DNA of 39,854 bases. It comes from Oscillospiraceae bacterium. Lineage in GTDB: Bacteria; Bacillota; Clostridia; Oscillospirales; Ruminococcaceae. The stretch covers positions 1-39,854 of the forward strand of contig JAEDJD010000019.1 in assembly GCA_016296505.1 (NCBI GenBank), given 5' to 3'. The notes beneath the pieces were generated by a model. It was not told the origin of the DNA, ran no database searches, and saw only the letters and a list, made by a program, of their open reading frames with translations. The position numbers and the translations under genes were made by a program. This document shows positions 1 through 8,257 of this stretch, one piece after another. Position 1 is the stretch's first letter; the number at the start of each line of letters is the position of its first letter.

Positions 1-330
1 GATGTTCTTGCACAATTTGCAGTCCCGTCTGTCCCGTCTTCGCTGCCGGATATGACGCCGCCTGCTCCGGCTCCCGTTCCGGCTGCACAGACTGCTGATG
101 ATGTTCTTGCACAATTTGCAGTCCCGTCTGTCCCGTCTTCGCTGCCGGATATGACGCCGCCTGCTCCGGCTCCTGTTCCTGCTGCACAGACTGCTGATGA
201 TGTTCTTGCACAGTTTGCAGTACCGTCTGTCCCGTCTTCGCTGCCGACTATGACGCCGCCTGCTCCGGCTCCTGTTTCGGCTGCACAGACTGCTGATGAT
301 GTTCTTGCACAATTTGCAGTACCATCAGTT
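1..330 (+). repeat. 99-bp in-frame tandem repeat
   Basis: Units begin at 1, 100, 199 and 298, each starting GATGTTCTTGCACA. The first three are nearly identical; differences are mostly silent (for example cccgttccg versus cctgttcct). The fourth copy diverges after about 33 bp. The period of 99 bp equals 33 codons, so copy-number change would keep the frame. The array probably continues upstream of the window. Confidence 0.95.
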
Positions 331-1290
331 TCACCTTCACAGGATTTGATAAAGGTAAGCGGTAGCTCAGTGAAACAGGATGATATTCTTGCGCAATTTA
401 TGTTCAAACAGCCTACCAATCCGCCGACGACTGATGCGGATATGATTGATGTGCCTTCGTCCGCAACTTTTGGCAGCGCAGATCCACTTGAAGATTTGCT
501 TTTGATGCCGGAAGAAAAAACGCAGAATCATCTTGCAGATACACTTCCTGATATCGCAAATGTACCGTCAAGCATTCCGTCAATTCCGATTTCGCCGATC
601 GATGCACAGCAGAGTGAAATTCCTACGCTGAATGTTCCGCCGGCACCCCCTGCACCGCCAGCTCCGGCAATGCCTGTACCGCCTGTTCCGCAGGAATTCT
701 CCGCTCCTGCTGCACAGACCACACAGAATACATCGGTTCAGAATCAGCAGTTTAATCCGTTTGCTGTTCCGTCAGCACCGAAGTCCGCTGCTCGTACAAC
801 GCATATGCCATTGTTTGTTGGCTATAGTGCAGATGGTCGCCAATTGTTCCAGACATATGACGACAATGGCAACCCGATTCCGCTGAATGAACCGGTTTAC
901 AGCGTACCGCCTGAGCAGAAAGATAATAATATTGCTGTGAAAGTTGCCGCTATGGCGTCCAATTCTGCTGCAAACGGCAATGTGCCTATCATGGAACTCG
1001 ATGATATCATGGCTTCCATGGGCATTGCTGATCCGCGTAAGCCGAAAAAAGAAGAAGGTAAGGCAATCAATTTCACGGAGTATAAAATCCCCGATGAGAA
1101 AAAGAAGAAAAAAACCGCTTCTAAACCGGCTTCTGCTATTGCAACGCCTGTTCCAGAGGGTCCGATTTCGGCTGCTGAAGCCAAGCGTAGAAAGAAAGTT
1201 GAAAAAATCAATAAAGAATTTGAAAAGCAGCTTCGTTCACGCGGTATTGATCCGAAAACCGGCAGCATTATGATTGATCCCCGAAAGTAA
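1..1290 (+). CDS. Repeat-containing hypothetical protein, 5' partial
   Basis: The reading frame is already open at base 1, so the true start lies upstream and the ATG at 52 is only an internal repeat methionine. The visible part is about 429 residues. It opens with 33-residue repeats carrying the motif DDVLAQFAVPSV and Pro/Ala-rich spacers, and a degenerate DDILAQF copy follows near base 382. A Pro-rich linker comes next (around bases 630-720), then a short possibly folded segment near bases 800-900 (GYSADGRQLFQTYDDNGNPIP), and finally a Lys-rich basic tail ending RGIDPKTGSIMIDPRK. There is no signal peptide or membrane segment in the visible part. I do not recognise the family. The acidic-hydrophobic DDVLAQF motif set in disordered linkers looks like a repeated short docking peptide, which is inference only. 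The next gene starts 59 bp downstream on the same strand. Confidence 0.8.
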   Translation, partial: DVLAQFAVPSVPSSLPDMTPPAPAPVPAAQTADDVLAQFAVPSVPSSLPDMTPPAPAPVPAAQTADDVLAQFAVPSVPSSLPTMTPPAPAPVSAAQTADDVLAQFAVPSVSPSQDLIKVSGSSVKQDDILAQFMFKQPTNPPTTDADMIDVPSSATFGSADPLEDLLLMPEEKTQNHLADTLPDIANVPSSIPSIPISPIDAQQSEIPTLNVPPAPPAPPAPAMPVPPVPQEFSAPAAQTTQNTSVQNQQFNPFAVPSAPKSAARTTHMPLFVGYSADGRQLFQTYDDNGNPIPLNEPVYSVPPEQKDNNIAVKVAAMASNSAANGNVPIMELDDIMASMGIADPRKPKKEEGKAINFTEYKIPDEKKKKKTASKPASAIATPVPEGPISAAEAKRRKKVEKINKEFEKQLRSRGIDPKTGSIMIDPRK

Positions 1291-1349
1291 TTTTATAAAC
1301 GAAAGCAACGACATTTTTGCCGCTGCTTTCTTGCCAATGAGGAGCTTAT

Positions 1350-2360
1350 ATGAATATGAATGAACAATCCACAACTGTCGATCATACTTCTACTAATCTT
1401 GTCAAAACGGCGCGCAAAACCTATTCGCGCGCACAGCTCAATCTTGCGCTCTTTTATCTGTTTTATATTGTGATCAGTATGATTGTTGTATTTTTTCTGC
1501 CCGATGATTATTCCCAAACTATCGAATACCTTGCGCATTATGTTCCTATGTATTTGATCGCGTTCCCATTATATCTGCTGATCTCAAAGCCACTTGAAAC
1601 TTCAAAACCAGAACCGCATAAAATGTCATTTTTTCAGTTATTCAAGGCTTTTTTAATCTGCGAGTTTATCGGCATATTTGGAAACTTTATCGGAATGTTC
1701 GTGAATTTCATTCTCTCTCTGATTCTCCGGAAAAATACAAACTCAACTATGCTCGTGGACGGAATTTTCGGTAATAACTCTATTCTGTTCCTTTTTATTG
1801 CTGTGATCTGCGCTCCTTTATTTGAGGAACTACTATTCCGAAAAATACTCATTGACCGAATTCGCAAATACGGCAATGTGACTGCGATTTTGATTTCCGG
1901 TATCATGTTCGGACTGTTTCACGGCAACTTCACGCAGTTCTTTTATGCCAGTATGCTGGGTATTCTATTTGCGTTCATCTATATTCACACTGGAAAGATT
2001 CAGTATACGATTGGACTCCATATGGCAGTCAATTTCTGGGGCACTGTCATGCCGTATCTCGTGCTTGGCAATAAAGACCTCAATGAGATCATCAATACCC
2101 TCTCTACAATGGATATTTCAAAGCTTACCGCATTGGTTATGGATCTGAAATATTTGATTCTGCTCACAATTTGCAATTATTCTTTTGCACTTGCCGGATT
2201 GATCATCCTGATTCTCAGTCGCAAAGAATTTAAAGTAGACGCTGCAATCGCTCCGCTTCCAAAAAAAAAGCGTTTTGCATCTGCCTGCTGCAATCTCGGC
2301 TGTCTTGCATTGCTTGCAGTCTGCGGAATCCGCTTCCTTCAGCAGCTCGGTATCATATAA
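1350..2360 (+). CDS. CPBP-family intramembrane metalloprotease
   Basis: A 336-residue multi-pass membrane protein of the CAAX-protease/bacteriocin-processing (CPBP, Abi) family. Family motifs are visible: EELLFR with paired glutamates near residues 159-160 and Arg164, FGLFHGN with His191, and LHMAVNFWG with His224 and Asn228; these residues are expected to form the active site in the membrane. Hydrophobic segments lie at about residues 30-50, 60-80, 95-125, 145-160, 175-215, 260-285 and 310-330. The ATG at 1350 follows GAGGAG at 1339-1344. The gene sits 59 bp after the repeat protein and may share its transcript. It ends at a strong hairpin. The substrate cannot be told from sequence; family members process peptides or prenylated proteins, or give bacteriocin immunity. 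Confidence 0.85.
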   Translation: MNMNEQSTTVDHTSTNLVKTARKTYSRAQLNLALFYLFYIVISMIVVFFLPDDYSQTIEYLAHYVPMYLIAFPLYLLISKPLETSKPEPHKMSFFQLFKAFLICEFIGIFGNFIGMFVNFILSLILRKNTNSTMLVDGIFGNNSILFLFIAVICAPLFEELLFRKILIDRIRKYGNVTAILISGIMFGLFHGNFTQFFYASMLGILFAFIYIHTGKIQYTIGLHMAVNFWGTVMPYLVLGNKDLNEIINTLSTMDISKLTALVMDLKYLILLTICNYSFALAGLIILILSRKEFKVDAAIAPLPKKKRFASACCNLGCLALLAVCGIRFLQQLGII

Positions 2361-2366
2361 AACTAG

Positions 2367-2412
2367 AAACCGTGAAATCTAAGCAATAGCTTAAATTTCA
2401 CGGTTTTCTTTT
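2367..2412. terminator. Bidirectional terminator
   Basis: Arms AAACCGTGAAAT and ATTTCACGGTTTT flank a short loop and are followed by a T-rich run on the plus strand and an A-rich start on the other. It lies between the convergent protease and aminotransferase genes. Confidence 0.85.
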
Positions 2413-2415
2413 TGT

Positions 2416-3618
2416 TTATTTTCCGTAGCTTTCAGCAAGCTTTTTGAAGGATGGCAGACTGCGCTCAATCATCTCAGTTGTCACACAGTAAGCAATCCGT
2501 ATATAGCCTTCACAACCAAAGGAATCAGAAGGTACGAGCAGCAGCTCATAATCGCGCGCTTTTTGACAGAATGCTTTTGCATCTGGTTCAAGCGCCTGCA
2601 CCCATAAATAAAATGCACCATCCGGATAAATGCAGTGATAGCCATAATCCGTTAATGCCTGATACAGCAGATCGCGATTTTTTCTGTAAATCGAAAGGTC
2701 GCCGGTTTTTCCCAGATTCTCTGCCACGACGCGCTGTGCCATGCTCGGTGCGCATACAAAACCAAGCGCTCTGCCGGAGCCGCAGATTGCTGCATATACA
2801 TTGCGGCTGTCAGCCATTTTCGGCGATACGACAATATAGCCGATACGCTCACCCGGCAGCGACAGCGATTTGCTGAACGAATAACAGACAAAAGTATCGT
2901 CATAGAGATTCGGCAGATATGGTACAACCGTTTTATCGTCATAGATCAGCTCTCGATAAGGCTCGTCCGCAAGCAAATAAATCGGATGTCCATATTCCTG
3001 CGCTTTAGTACGCATAAGATCACAGAATGCATTGAGATTCTCCTCGGTATATACAACGCCAGTCGGATTATTCGGCGTATTGATGATAATTGCTTTTGTC
3101 TCCGGCGTAATTAACTCCGTAAGCGCCTCCAGATTCATCTGGAACTGTGCAAGATCGGCTGGTACGGCAATCAGCTTCGCACCCGCAGATTCCACAAATA
3201 CGCGGTATTCCGGAAAGAACGGTGCAAACGTCATGCAGACATCACCCGGACAGAGAATCGCATGAAGCGTAACCGTCAGCGATGCAGCTGCTCCACAGGT
3301 CATATAAATATCCTGAGCAGAAATGCCGGCGTTGAAGCGCTTGTTGATATCTTCAGCAATCGCAGCACGCGTCGGCTCTGCGCCAATCGCAGATGTATAA
3401 CCATGAAGCTGTACAGAATCCATTTCCTCCATCAGTCGGCGCATCGAATCATGTACAGATTCCGGCGCCGGTACGCTCGGATTACCGAGGCTGAAATCAA
3501 ATACATTTTCACTGCCAATCTCCGCAGCTCGACGAATGCCATACTCGAAAGTTTCACGAATTACAGAAGGCGCCTTGCCGAGTGCAAGCATGGACGCCTG
3601 ATAGGGCTGAAATGCCAT
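2416..3618 (-). CDS. Class I/II pyridoxal-phosphate aminotransferase
   Basis: A 400-residue fold-type I PLP aminotransferase. Visible family marks are NTPNNPTGVVY (cofactor and substrate site), ADEPYRELIYDD, the PLP lysine in YSFSKSLSLPGERIGY, and the C-terminal carboxylate-binding arginine in GYIRIAYCV. Length and motifs fit the aspartate/aromatic aminotransferase group, acting in cytosolic amino-acid metabolism; the precise substrate cannot be assigned. The ATG at 3618 follows AGAGGAA. It is a single-gene unit with its own promoter just upstream and a shared terminator at 2367-2412. Confidence 0.88.
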   Translation of the reverse strand: MAFQPYQASMLALGKAPSVIRETFEYGIRRAAEIGSENVFDFSLGNPSVPAPESVHDSMRRLMEEMDSVQLHGYTSAIGAEPTRAAIAEDINKRFNAGISAQDIYMTCGAAASLTVTLHAILCPGDVCMTFAPFFPEYRVFVESAGAKLIAVPADLAQFQMNLEALTELITPETKAIIINTPNNPTGVVYTEENLNAFCDLMRTKAQEYGHPIYLLADEPYRELIYDDKTVVPYLPNLYDDTFVCYSFSKSLSLPGERIGYIVVSPKMADSRNVYAAICGSGRALGFVCAPSMAQRVVAENLGKTGDLSIYRKNRDLLYQALTDYGYHCIYPDGAFYLWVQALEPDAKAFCQKARDYELLLVPSDSFGCEGYIRIAYCVTTEMIERSLPSFKKLAESYGK

Positions 3619-3678
3619 AAAAATTCCTCTTTTCTTTTGCGAATTCTAACAATCTATTTTACAGATTGTACTGTACAT

Positions 3679-3707
3679 ATAATATCAGAAAAATAAAAAT
3701 TTGTCAA
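3679..3707 (-). promoter_or_regulatory. SigA promoter of the aminotransferase
   Basis: On the minus strand TTGACA (3707-3702), a 17-bp spacer, then TATTAT (3684-3679). It reads into the aminotransferase with a leader of about 55 nt. Confidence 0.8.
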
Positions 3708-3716
3708 CCGATTACA

Positions 3717-4142
3717 TTAGTCGCGTTTTTCCAGTGCACTGACGCGCAAAACTAAATATTCCGTCTCGTTACCGTGAAATGTTCCCTGATCTTGCTCCAA
3801 TGTTCCTTCAACCATGATCTTGTCATAATTCTCAAGGCTGCTGAAATCTGACCAATCCAGCTCCAGTCCGATTCCTTCATTGCTCCCCATCTGTCTGGCA
3901 TAAACAGAATAAATTTTCGTTCCATCATCATCCTCTGATGTATACAGCGTACCGACTATGTGATATTTTTTTCCGAGATAATTCTCCGGAGCGTTGTACA
4001 TATCCATCAATGTATCATACAAAACGGATGTCTTGATATATGTCATATCCGCAGAGGATTCGTCTGCTTTGCTGGATTCCGATTGACCGCAGGCACAGAG
4101 CAGCATCGCAGATACCGCTGCAGCGAGTATGCACTTTTTCAT
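3717..4142 (-). CDS. Small predicted lipoprotein
   Basis: A 141-residue exported protein of unknown function. The N-terminus MKKCILAAAVSAMLLCACGQ is a typical type II signal peptide with a lipobox ending at Cys18, so the mature protein is expected to be lipid-anchored on the outer face of the membrane. A Ser/Asp-rich linker follows. The rest (YNAPENYLGKKYHIVGTLY and later YDKIMVEGTLEQDQGTF) has the look of a small OB-like beta domain, an impression rather than a match. I chose ATG 4142 over the in-frame GTG at 4151 because AAGGTG just upstream is correctly spaced for the ATG and itself contains the GTG. Confidence 0.75.
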   Translation of the reverse strand: MKKCILAAAVSAMLLCACGQSESSKADESSADMTYIKTSVLYDTLMDMYNAPENYLGKKYHIVGTLYTSEDDDGTKIYSVYARQMGSNEGIGLELDWSDFSSLENYDKIMVEGTLEQDQGTFHGNETEYLVLRVSALEKRD

Positions 4143-4223
4143 ATTTATCACCTTAATTCATCTGATAAATGCTCTGTCCACAAATTCGTGACAGATACGC
4201 GTTCCATAACCGCAAAGTTCGGC

Positions 4224-4252
4224 TTGCAGCATTGCGGCAAATATGGTATAAT
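4224..4252 (+). promoter_or_regulatory. SigA promoter
   Basis: TTGCAG (4224-4229), a 17-bp spacer and TATAAT (4247-4252), reading into the small membrane protein gene at 4283. Confidence 0.8.
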
Positions 4253-4282
4253 AAAAAAAAAAAATAGAAATGGGGTTATCTC

Positions 4283-4771
4283 TTGGAAAATGAAAAACAC
4301 AGCAGAATCATTGTGGAAATCGTCAGAGCACTGTTTTCTATCGCCCTGATTCTTGCACTTGGCTATGGACTGCTGCTGATTCTCATTGGCACGGGTACGC
4401 AGCTTGAAATTGATCATGCCAAAGAAAAATATGCTTCCGTTACCGTGCAAATCATGGAACTGCGTAATTCCGCAGGTCTTTCACGTTCTCTGATTGTCGT
4501 ACTGCAACCAGATCAAAGTCAACCGGAAATTCCAGAACAGCTCGGAAAAACTGTCGCCACAACATCCAATCAAAAGCTTACTGTCGGCGATCGCCTGACA
4601 ATGTATTATGACCCTGCCGATCTACAGGAAAGAATCATCGACTTCCAGACCGCCAAACCACAGCAACACACCGGAATGATTCTGACAGTTCTTGCATTGC
4701 TTCTGCTGCTCATCAAAAAGCTGATAACCAGAAAACAACATTCGCATCCAACCGCTATCGTCAGCGAATAA
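4283..4771 (+). CDS. DUF3592-like two-TM membrane protein
   Basis: A 162-residue protein with hydrophobic segments at about residues 13-36 and 129-146 flanking an extracytoplasmic loop that contains VGDRLTMYYDPADLQERI. This two-helix layout with a '...G..v.v.YdP.dp....' stretch resembles the DUF3592 family, whose function is unknown. The start is TTG: no ATG in frame exists near the N-terminus, GGGG lies 7 nt upstream, and a strong promoter sits 30 bp upstream. It is monocistronic and ends shortly before the leu operon terminator. Confidence 0.65.
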   Translation: MENEKHSRIIVEIVRALFSIALILALGYGLLLILIGTGTQLEIDHAKEKYASVTVQIMELRNSAGLSRSLIVVLQPDQSQPEIPEQLGKTVATTSNQKLTVGDRLTMYYDPADLQERIIDFQTAKPQQHTGMILTVLALLLLLIKKLITRKQHSHPTAIVSE

Positions 4772-4858
4772 TCGTCTTTCTGTTCTTCAGTATACCATAT
4801 TTTCAATAAAATTGCAAGAACAAAATCACTTTACATTTAAATCACTCAAAATATACGC

Positions 4859-4890
4859 AAGCGCCTTCGGTTTTTCATGCCGAAGGCGCT
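4859..4890 (-). terminator. Terminator-like hairpin after leuB
   Basis: A perfect 11-bp stem (AGCGCCTTCGG and CCGAAGGCGCT) with a 9-nt loop sits 7 bp past the leuB stop. It lacks a clean T-run on the minus strand, so it may be a weak terminator or serve mainly to stabilise the 3' end. Confidence 0.6.
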
Positions 4891-4896
4891 CTATTT

Positions 4897-5973
4897 TCAA
4901 CCGATTGCGTTCAATATTTTGCCGGTCATATCCGAACCGGAGCAAATATCCGTTTTGCTGTTGCCAAGAATATCTGCCGTGCGGAACCCTGCCGCCAGTA
5001 CGGCGTCAATGGCGTCTTCTATACATTGTGCCTCTGCAGATAATCCAAATGCATACCGCAGCATCATTGCTGCGGATAGAATCGTTGCAATCGGATTTGC
5101 CTTGTTTTGTCCTGCAATATCTGGCGCGGAACCGTGTATCGGCTCATACATTCCACGCGAAGAATCCCCCATCGAAGCAGACGCCAGCATTCCGATTGAA
5201 CCCGTTAGCTGCGACGCCTCATCCGACAGAATATCCCCAAACATATTGGATGTCACGATCACATCAAACTGCTGCGGATTTCGTACAAGCTGCATCGCCG
5301 CATTGTCCACAAACATATCCTGATATGTAACTTCCGGATACGCTTCTGCAAGCTGGTGCATGGTTTTCCGCCATAAACGCGATGTTTCCAATACATTTGC
5401 TTTATCAACGCTCGTCAGCCGTTTTTGCCGTTTCATTGCTGTTTCAAACGCAGCTCTGCCAATGCGCTCGATTTCCAGAACACTATATGCTTCCGTATCA
5501 AACGCTTCTTCTCCATATTTGCCGTTTCGGTATCCACGTTCTCCGAAATAAATGCCGCCGGTCAGTTCCCGTACAATCATAATATCAAATCCGGACGCGA
5601 TCAGATCCGCACGCAGCGGCGACGCGTCACGCAATGCCGGAAACAGCTTGGCAGGTCGCAAATTCGTATATAATCCCAATGCGGCTCGTATGCCCAGAAG
5701 TGCTTTTTCCGGTCGTAAATCACCGGGAAGATGATCCCACTTCGGTCCGCCTACCGCGCCGAGCAATACGCTATCGCTTGCAAGACAGCCCTCAACAGTC
5801 TCCTTTGGCAGCGGTACGCCTACCGTATCAATGGCACAGCCGCCAATCGGATATGATGTGAAATAGAAATCATGCCCATACTTTGCGGCGATTCGCTCCA
5901 GAACCGATACCGCACTTTCAATGATCTCCGGTCCGATACCGTCACCTTTCAGCAAAGCAATTTTGTACTGCAT
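4897..5973 (-). CDS. leuB: 3-isopropylmalate dehydrogenase
   Basis: A 358-residue cytosolic NAD-dependent beta-decarboxylating dehydrogenase converting 3-isopropylmalate to 2-oxoisocaproate, the third step specific to leucine synthesis. GDGIGPEI lies at the N-terminus, RELTGGIYFGERG in the substrate loop, and NMFGDILSDEASQLTGSIGMLASAS carries the metal-binding aspartates. The length is normal. ATG 5973 follows AGGAGG. It is the last gene of the leuA-leuC-leuD-GNAT-leuB operon, 9 bp after the GNAT gene. Confidence 0.96.
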   Translation of the reverse strand: MQYKIALLKGDGIGPEIIESAVSVLERIAAKYGHDFYFTSYPIGGCAIDTVGVPLPKETVEGCLASDSVLLGAVGGPKWDHLPGDLRPEKALLGIRAALGLYTNLRPAKLFPALRDASPLRADLIASGFDIMIVRELTGGIYFGERGYRNGKYGEEAFDTEAYSVLEIERIGRAAFETAMKRQKRLTSVDKANVLETSRLWRKTMHQLAEAYPEVTYQDMFVDNAAMQLVRNPQQFDVIVTSNMFGDILSDEASQLTGSIGMLASASMGDSSRGMYEPIHGSAPDIAGQNKANPIATILSAAMMLRYAFGLSAEAQCIEDAIDAVLAAGFRTADILGNSKTDICSGSDMTGKILNAIG

Positions 5974-5982
5974 ATCTGCCTC

Positions 5983-6489
5983 CTACGCATAAAGTAACTT
6001 CTCCATAAGCAGAAATCTGCCCTTTCTCCATTCTGCGATTCCAGTTTCATAAAATCCGTCTTTTCGGTAAAGCCGCAGCGCATAGGGATTCTCTGAGAAT
6101 ACATCCAGACGAAGCGCCTGATATCCACGCTGCCGAAGTTTCGCTTCCATATGCATAAGCGTCTCTCTGGCAATCCCCTGTCGCTGCATTGCAGGCAATA
6201 CGCACAATCTATGCAGAACAGCATACGCTGTGCCGCGATACGCCCAATCAGCATTTGCATACTGTTCATCGCAGTCTTGATTCAACGCATAAATTACGGC
6301 GATCTTTGTACCAGATAAACCGATTACCAACGTCTTTCTATGAATATCCTCTTCAAAATCGGCGCGGGTTGGATATTCTGCGTCCCACTGATCAATCTGC
6401 AATCGCTTCATTTCGCAGATCGCAGCGCTGACAAGACGCATAATCTCGTCAAGATCATCCAGAACGGCAGTTCTGTATCTCAATTTCAT
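5983..6489 (-). CDS. GNAT N-acetyltransferase inside the leu operon
   Basis: A 168-residue GNAT-fold protein. The acetyl-CoA loop is seen as LPAMQRQGIARETLMHMEAKLRQRGY and the C-terminal strand as LDVFSENPYALRLYRKDGFYETG, both typical of the family; the acceptor is unknown. Its ATG overlaps the leuD stop (ATGA), so it is translationally coupled. Nothing in the sequence says it acts in leucine synthesis. It could be a passenger, or modify a metabolite or protein when the operon is on. Confidence 0.85.
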   Translation of the reverse strand: MKLRYRTAVLDDLDEIMRLVSAAICEMKRLQIDQWDAEYPTRADFEEDIHRKTLVIGLSGTKIAVIYALNQDCDEQYANADWAYRGTAYAVLHRLCVLPAMQRQGIARETLMHMEAKLRQRGYQALRLDVFSENPYALRLYRKDGFYETGIAEWRKGRFLLMEKLLYA

Positions 6490-6977
6490 ATTGCGCCGTC
6501 CTGCACCGCCTGCATCAGACCGCCATGCGAAATAATTGTCTGGATAAATTCCGGAAACGGCTCAATTGAATATGCAGTACCGGTCGTCAGATTCCGTATC
6601 ATTCCGCAGTCCAGATCAGCTTCTATCTCGTCGCCCTCCTGCACCGCGTCCGCTGCCGCAGGACATTCAACGATCGCAAGCCCGATATTGATTGCATTGC
6701 GATAAAAAATACGCGCAAAGCTCTTTGCAATTACAAGTGCAATGCCGCTTGCCTGAATTGCAATCGGAGCGTGCTCTCTGGATGAACCGCAGCCGAAATT
6801 CTGCCCTGCTACCAAAATGTCTCCCGACTGCACTTTGCTGACAAAGCTCTTGTCCAGATCCTCCATACAGTGCTTCGCAAGCTCTGTCCGGTCGCTTGTA
6901 TTCAGATAACGCGCCGGAATGATCACATCTGTATCCACATTGTCGCCGTAACAAAGCGCCCGACCTGTATATTTCAT
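6486..6977 (-). CDS. leuD: 3-isopropylmalate dehydratase small subunit
   Basis: A 163-residue swivelling-domain subunit that joins LeuC to isomerise 2- to 3-isopropylmalate. Marks are GDNVDTDVIIPARYL near the N-terminus and FGCGSSREHAPIAI. The start chosen is the ATG at 6977 (MKYTGRALCYG), which overlaps the leuC stop as ATGA and has GGGAGG 10 nt upstream. A longer frame to 7010 exists but runs deep into leuC and adds residues not seen in this family. The size fits the short archaeal/clostridial LeuD type. Confidence 0.93.
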   Translation of the reverse strand: MKYTGRALCYGDNVDTDVIIPARYLNTSDRTELAKHCMEDLDKSFVSKVQSGDILVAGQNFGCGSSREHAPIAIQASGIALVIAKSFARIFYRNAINIGLAIVECPAAADAVQEGDEIEADLDCGMIRNLTTGTAYSIEPFPEFIQTIISHGGLMQAVQDGAI

Positions 6978-8242
6978 GACGTCATAACCTCCCACGGACT
7001 CGTAATCCATCCAGTCAGCGCACTTGCCGCCGCCGTCGCAGGACTTGCAAGATAAACCTCTGACTCCGGATGCCCCATTCTACCAACAAAATTACGGTTT
7101 GTTGTCGCAATCGCGCGTTCTCCCTTTGCCAGAATTCCCATATGTCCGCCAAGACATGGTCCGCAGGTCGGCGTAGATACGACTGCGCCGCTTTCGATAA
7201 AGATTTTCAGCAAGCCCTCCGCCATTGCGTCCAAATAAATCTGCTGCGTCGCCGGAATCACAATAACACGGACGCCGTCTGCACATTTTCTGCCTGCCAT
7301 AATCTCTGCTGCCACCCGCAAATCCTCAAGTCTGCCGTTTGTACAAGAACCGATGACGACCTGATTCACCGGTATTTTCTTGATTTCATCAAAGGTTTTC
7401 ACATTCTCCGGCAGATGCGGAAATGCAACTGTCGGCTCAATTTCTGATAAATCTATTTCAATTACCTGTTCATATTCCGCGTCCGGATCCGCTTCGTAGA
7501 CGCGCGGCTCTGCGGCGCCATGCGATTGCAGATAATCAAGCGTCACATCATCAACAGCAAAAATACCATTCTTCGCACCTGCTTCAATCGCCATATTTGC
7601 AATGCACAGTCTGTCACTCATGGAAAGCGTATGCATTCCCTCGCCCGTAAACTCCAAAGAGCGATACAATGCACCGTCTACGCCGATTTTTCCGATCAGA
7701 TGCAGAATCACATCCTTTCCGGAAACGTATCGGCGAAGCTGTCCGCGCAGTTCGACCTTGATTGCAGCAGGTACCTTAAACCATGCCTTTCCTGCCGCCA
7801 TGCCGCACGCCATATCCGTTGAGCCGACGCCAGTTGAAAATGCGCCGAGTGCGCCATAGGTACAGGTATGCGAATCCGCGCCGATTACCAAATCGCCTGC
7901 TGTTACAAGTCCCTGCTCCGGCAAAAGCGCGTGTTCTATCCCCATCTTGCCGACATCATAAAAATGCGTTACAGACTGTTCTCTGCAAAAATCTCTGCAT
8001 ACTCTGCACTGCTCGGCTGCTTTGATATCCTTATTCGGCGTAAAATGATCCATAACCATGACAACCTTATCACGGTCAAATATTTGTTTTTTGCCGAGCG
8101 ATTCAAATGCGTGGATTGCAACGGGCGACGTGATATCATTACCAAGTACGCAATCCAGCTCAGCCAGCAATAGCTGCCCTGCGGCAACGGATTCCATGTC
8201 TGTATGTGCCGCAAGAATCTTTTGTGTCATGGTCATTCCCAT
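6974..8242 (-). CDS. leuC: 3-isopropylmalate dehydratase large subunit
   Basis: A 422-residue aconitase-family large subunit of the shorter LeuC2/HacA-like type. The [4Fe-4S] cysteines are visible in VIGSCTNGR and in PTCGPCLGGHMG. The stretch GADSHTCTYGALGAFSTGVGS is a family signature. It forms the isomerase with LeuD. ATG 8242 follows AAAGGA and lies 15 bp after leuA; the 3' end overlaps leuD by 4 bp. Confidence 0.95.
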   Translation of the reverse strand: MGMTMTQKILAAHTDMESVAAGQLLLAELDCVLGNDITSPVAIHAFESLGKKQIFDRDKVVMVMDHFTPNKDIKAAEQCRVCRDFCREQSVTHFYDVGKMGIEHALLPEQGLVTAGDLVIGADSHTCTYGALGAFSTGVGSTDMACGMAAGKAWFKVPAAIKVELRGQLRRYVSGKDVILHLIGKIGVDGALYRSLEFTGEGMHTLSMSDRLCIANMAIEAGAKNGIFAVDDVTLDYLQSHGAAEPRVYEADPDAEYEQVIEIDLSEIEPTVAFPHLPENVKTFDEIKKIPVNQVVIGSCTNGRLEDLRVAAEIMAGRKCADGVRVIVIPATQQIYLDAMAEGLLKIFIESGAVVSTPTCGPCLGGHMGILAKGERAIATTNRNFVGRMGHPESEVYLASPATAAASALTGWITSPWEVMTS

Positions 8243-8257
8243 AGCGCTATTCCTTTC

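Noticed and set aside
6978..7010. Longer leuD starting at 7010
   Set aside because: It adds 11 residues inside leuC that do not match LeuD; the ATG at 6977 overlaps the leuC stop and has a proper ribosome site.
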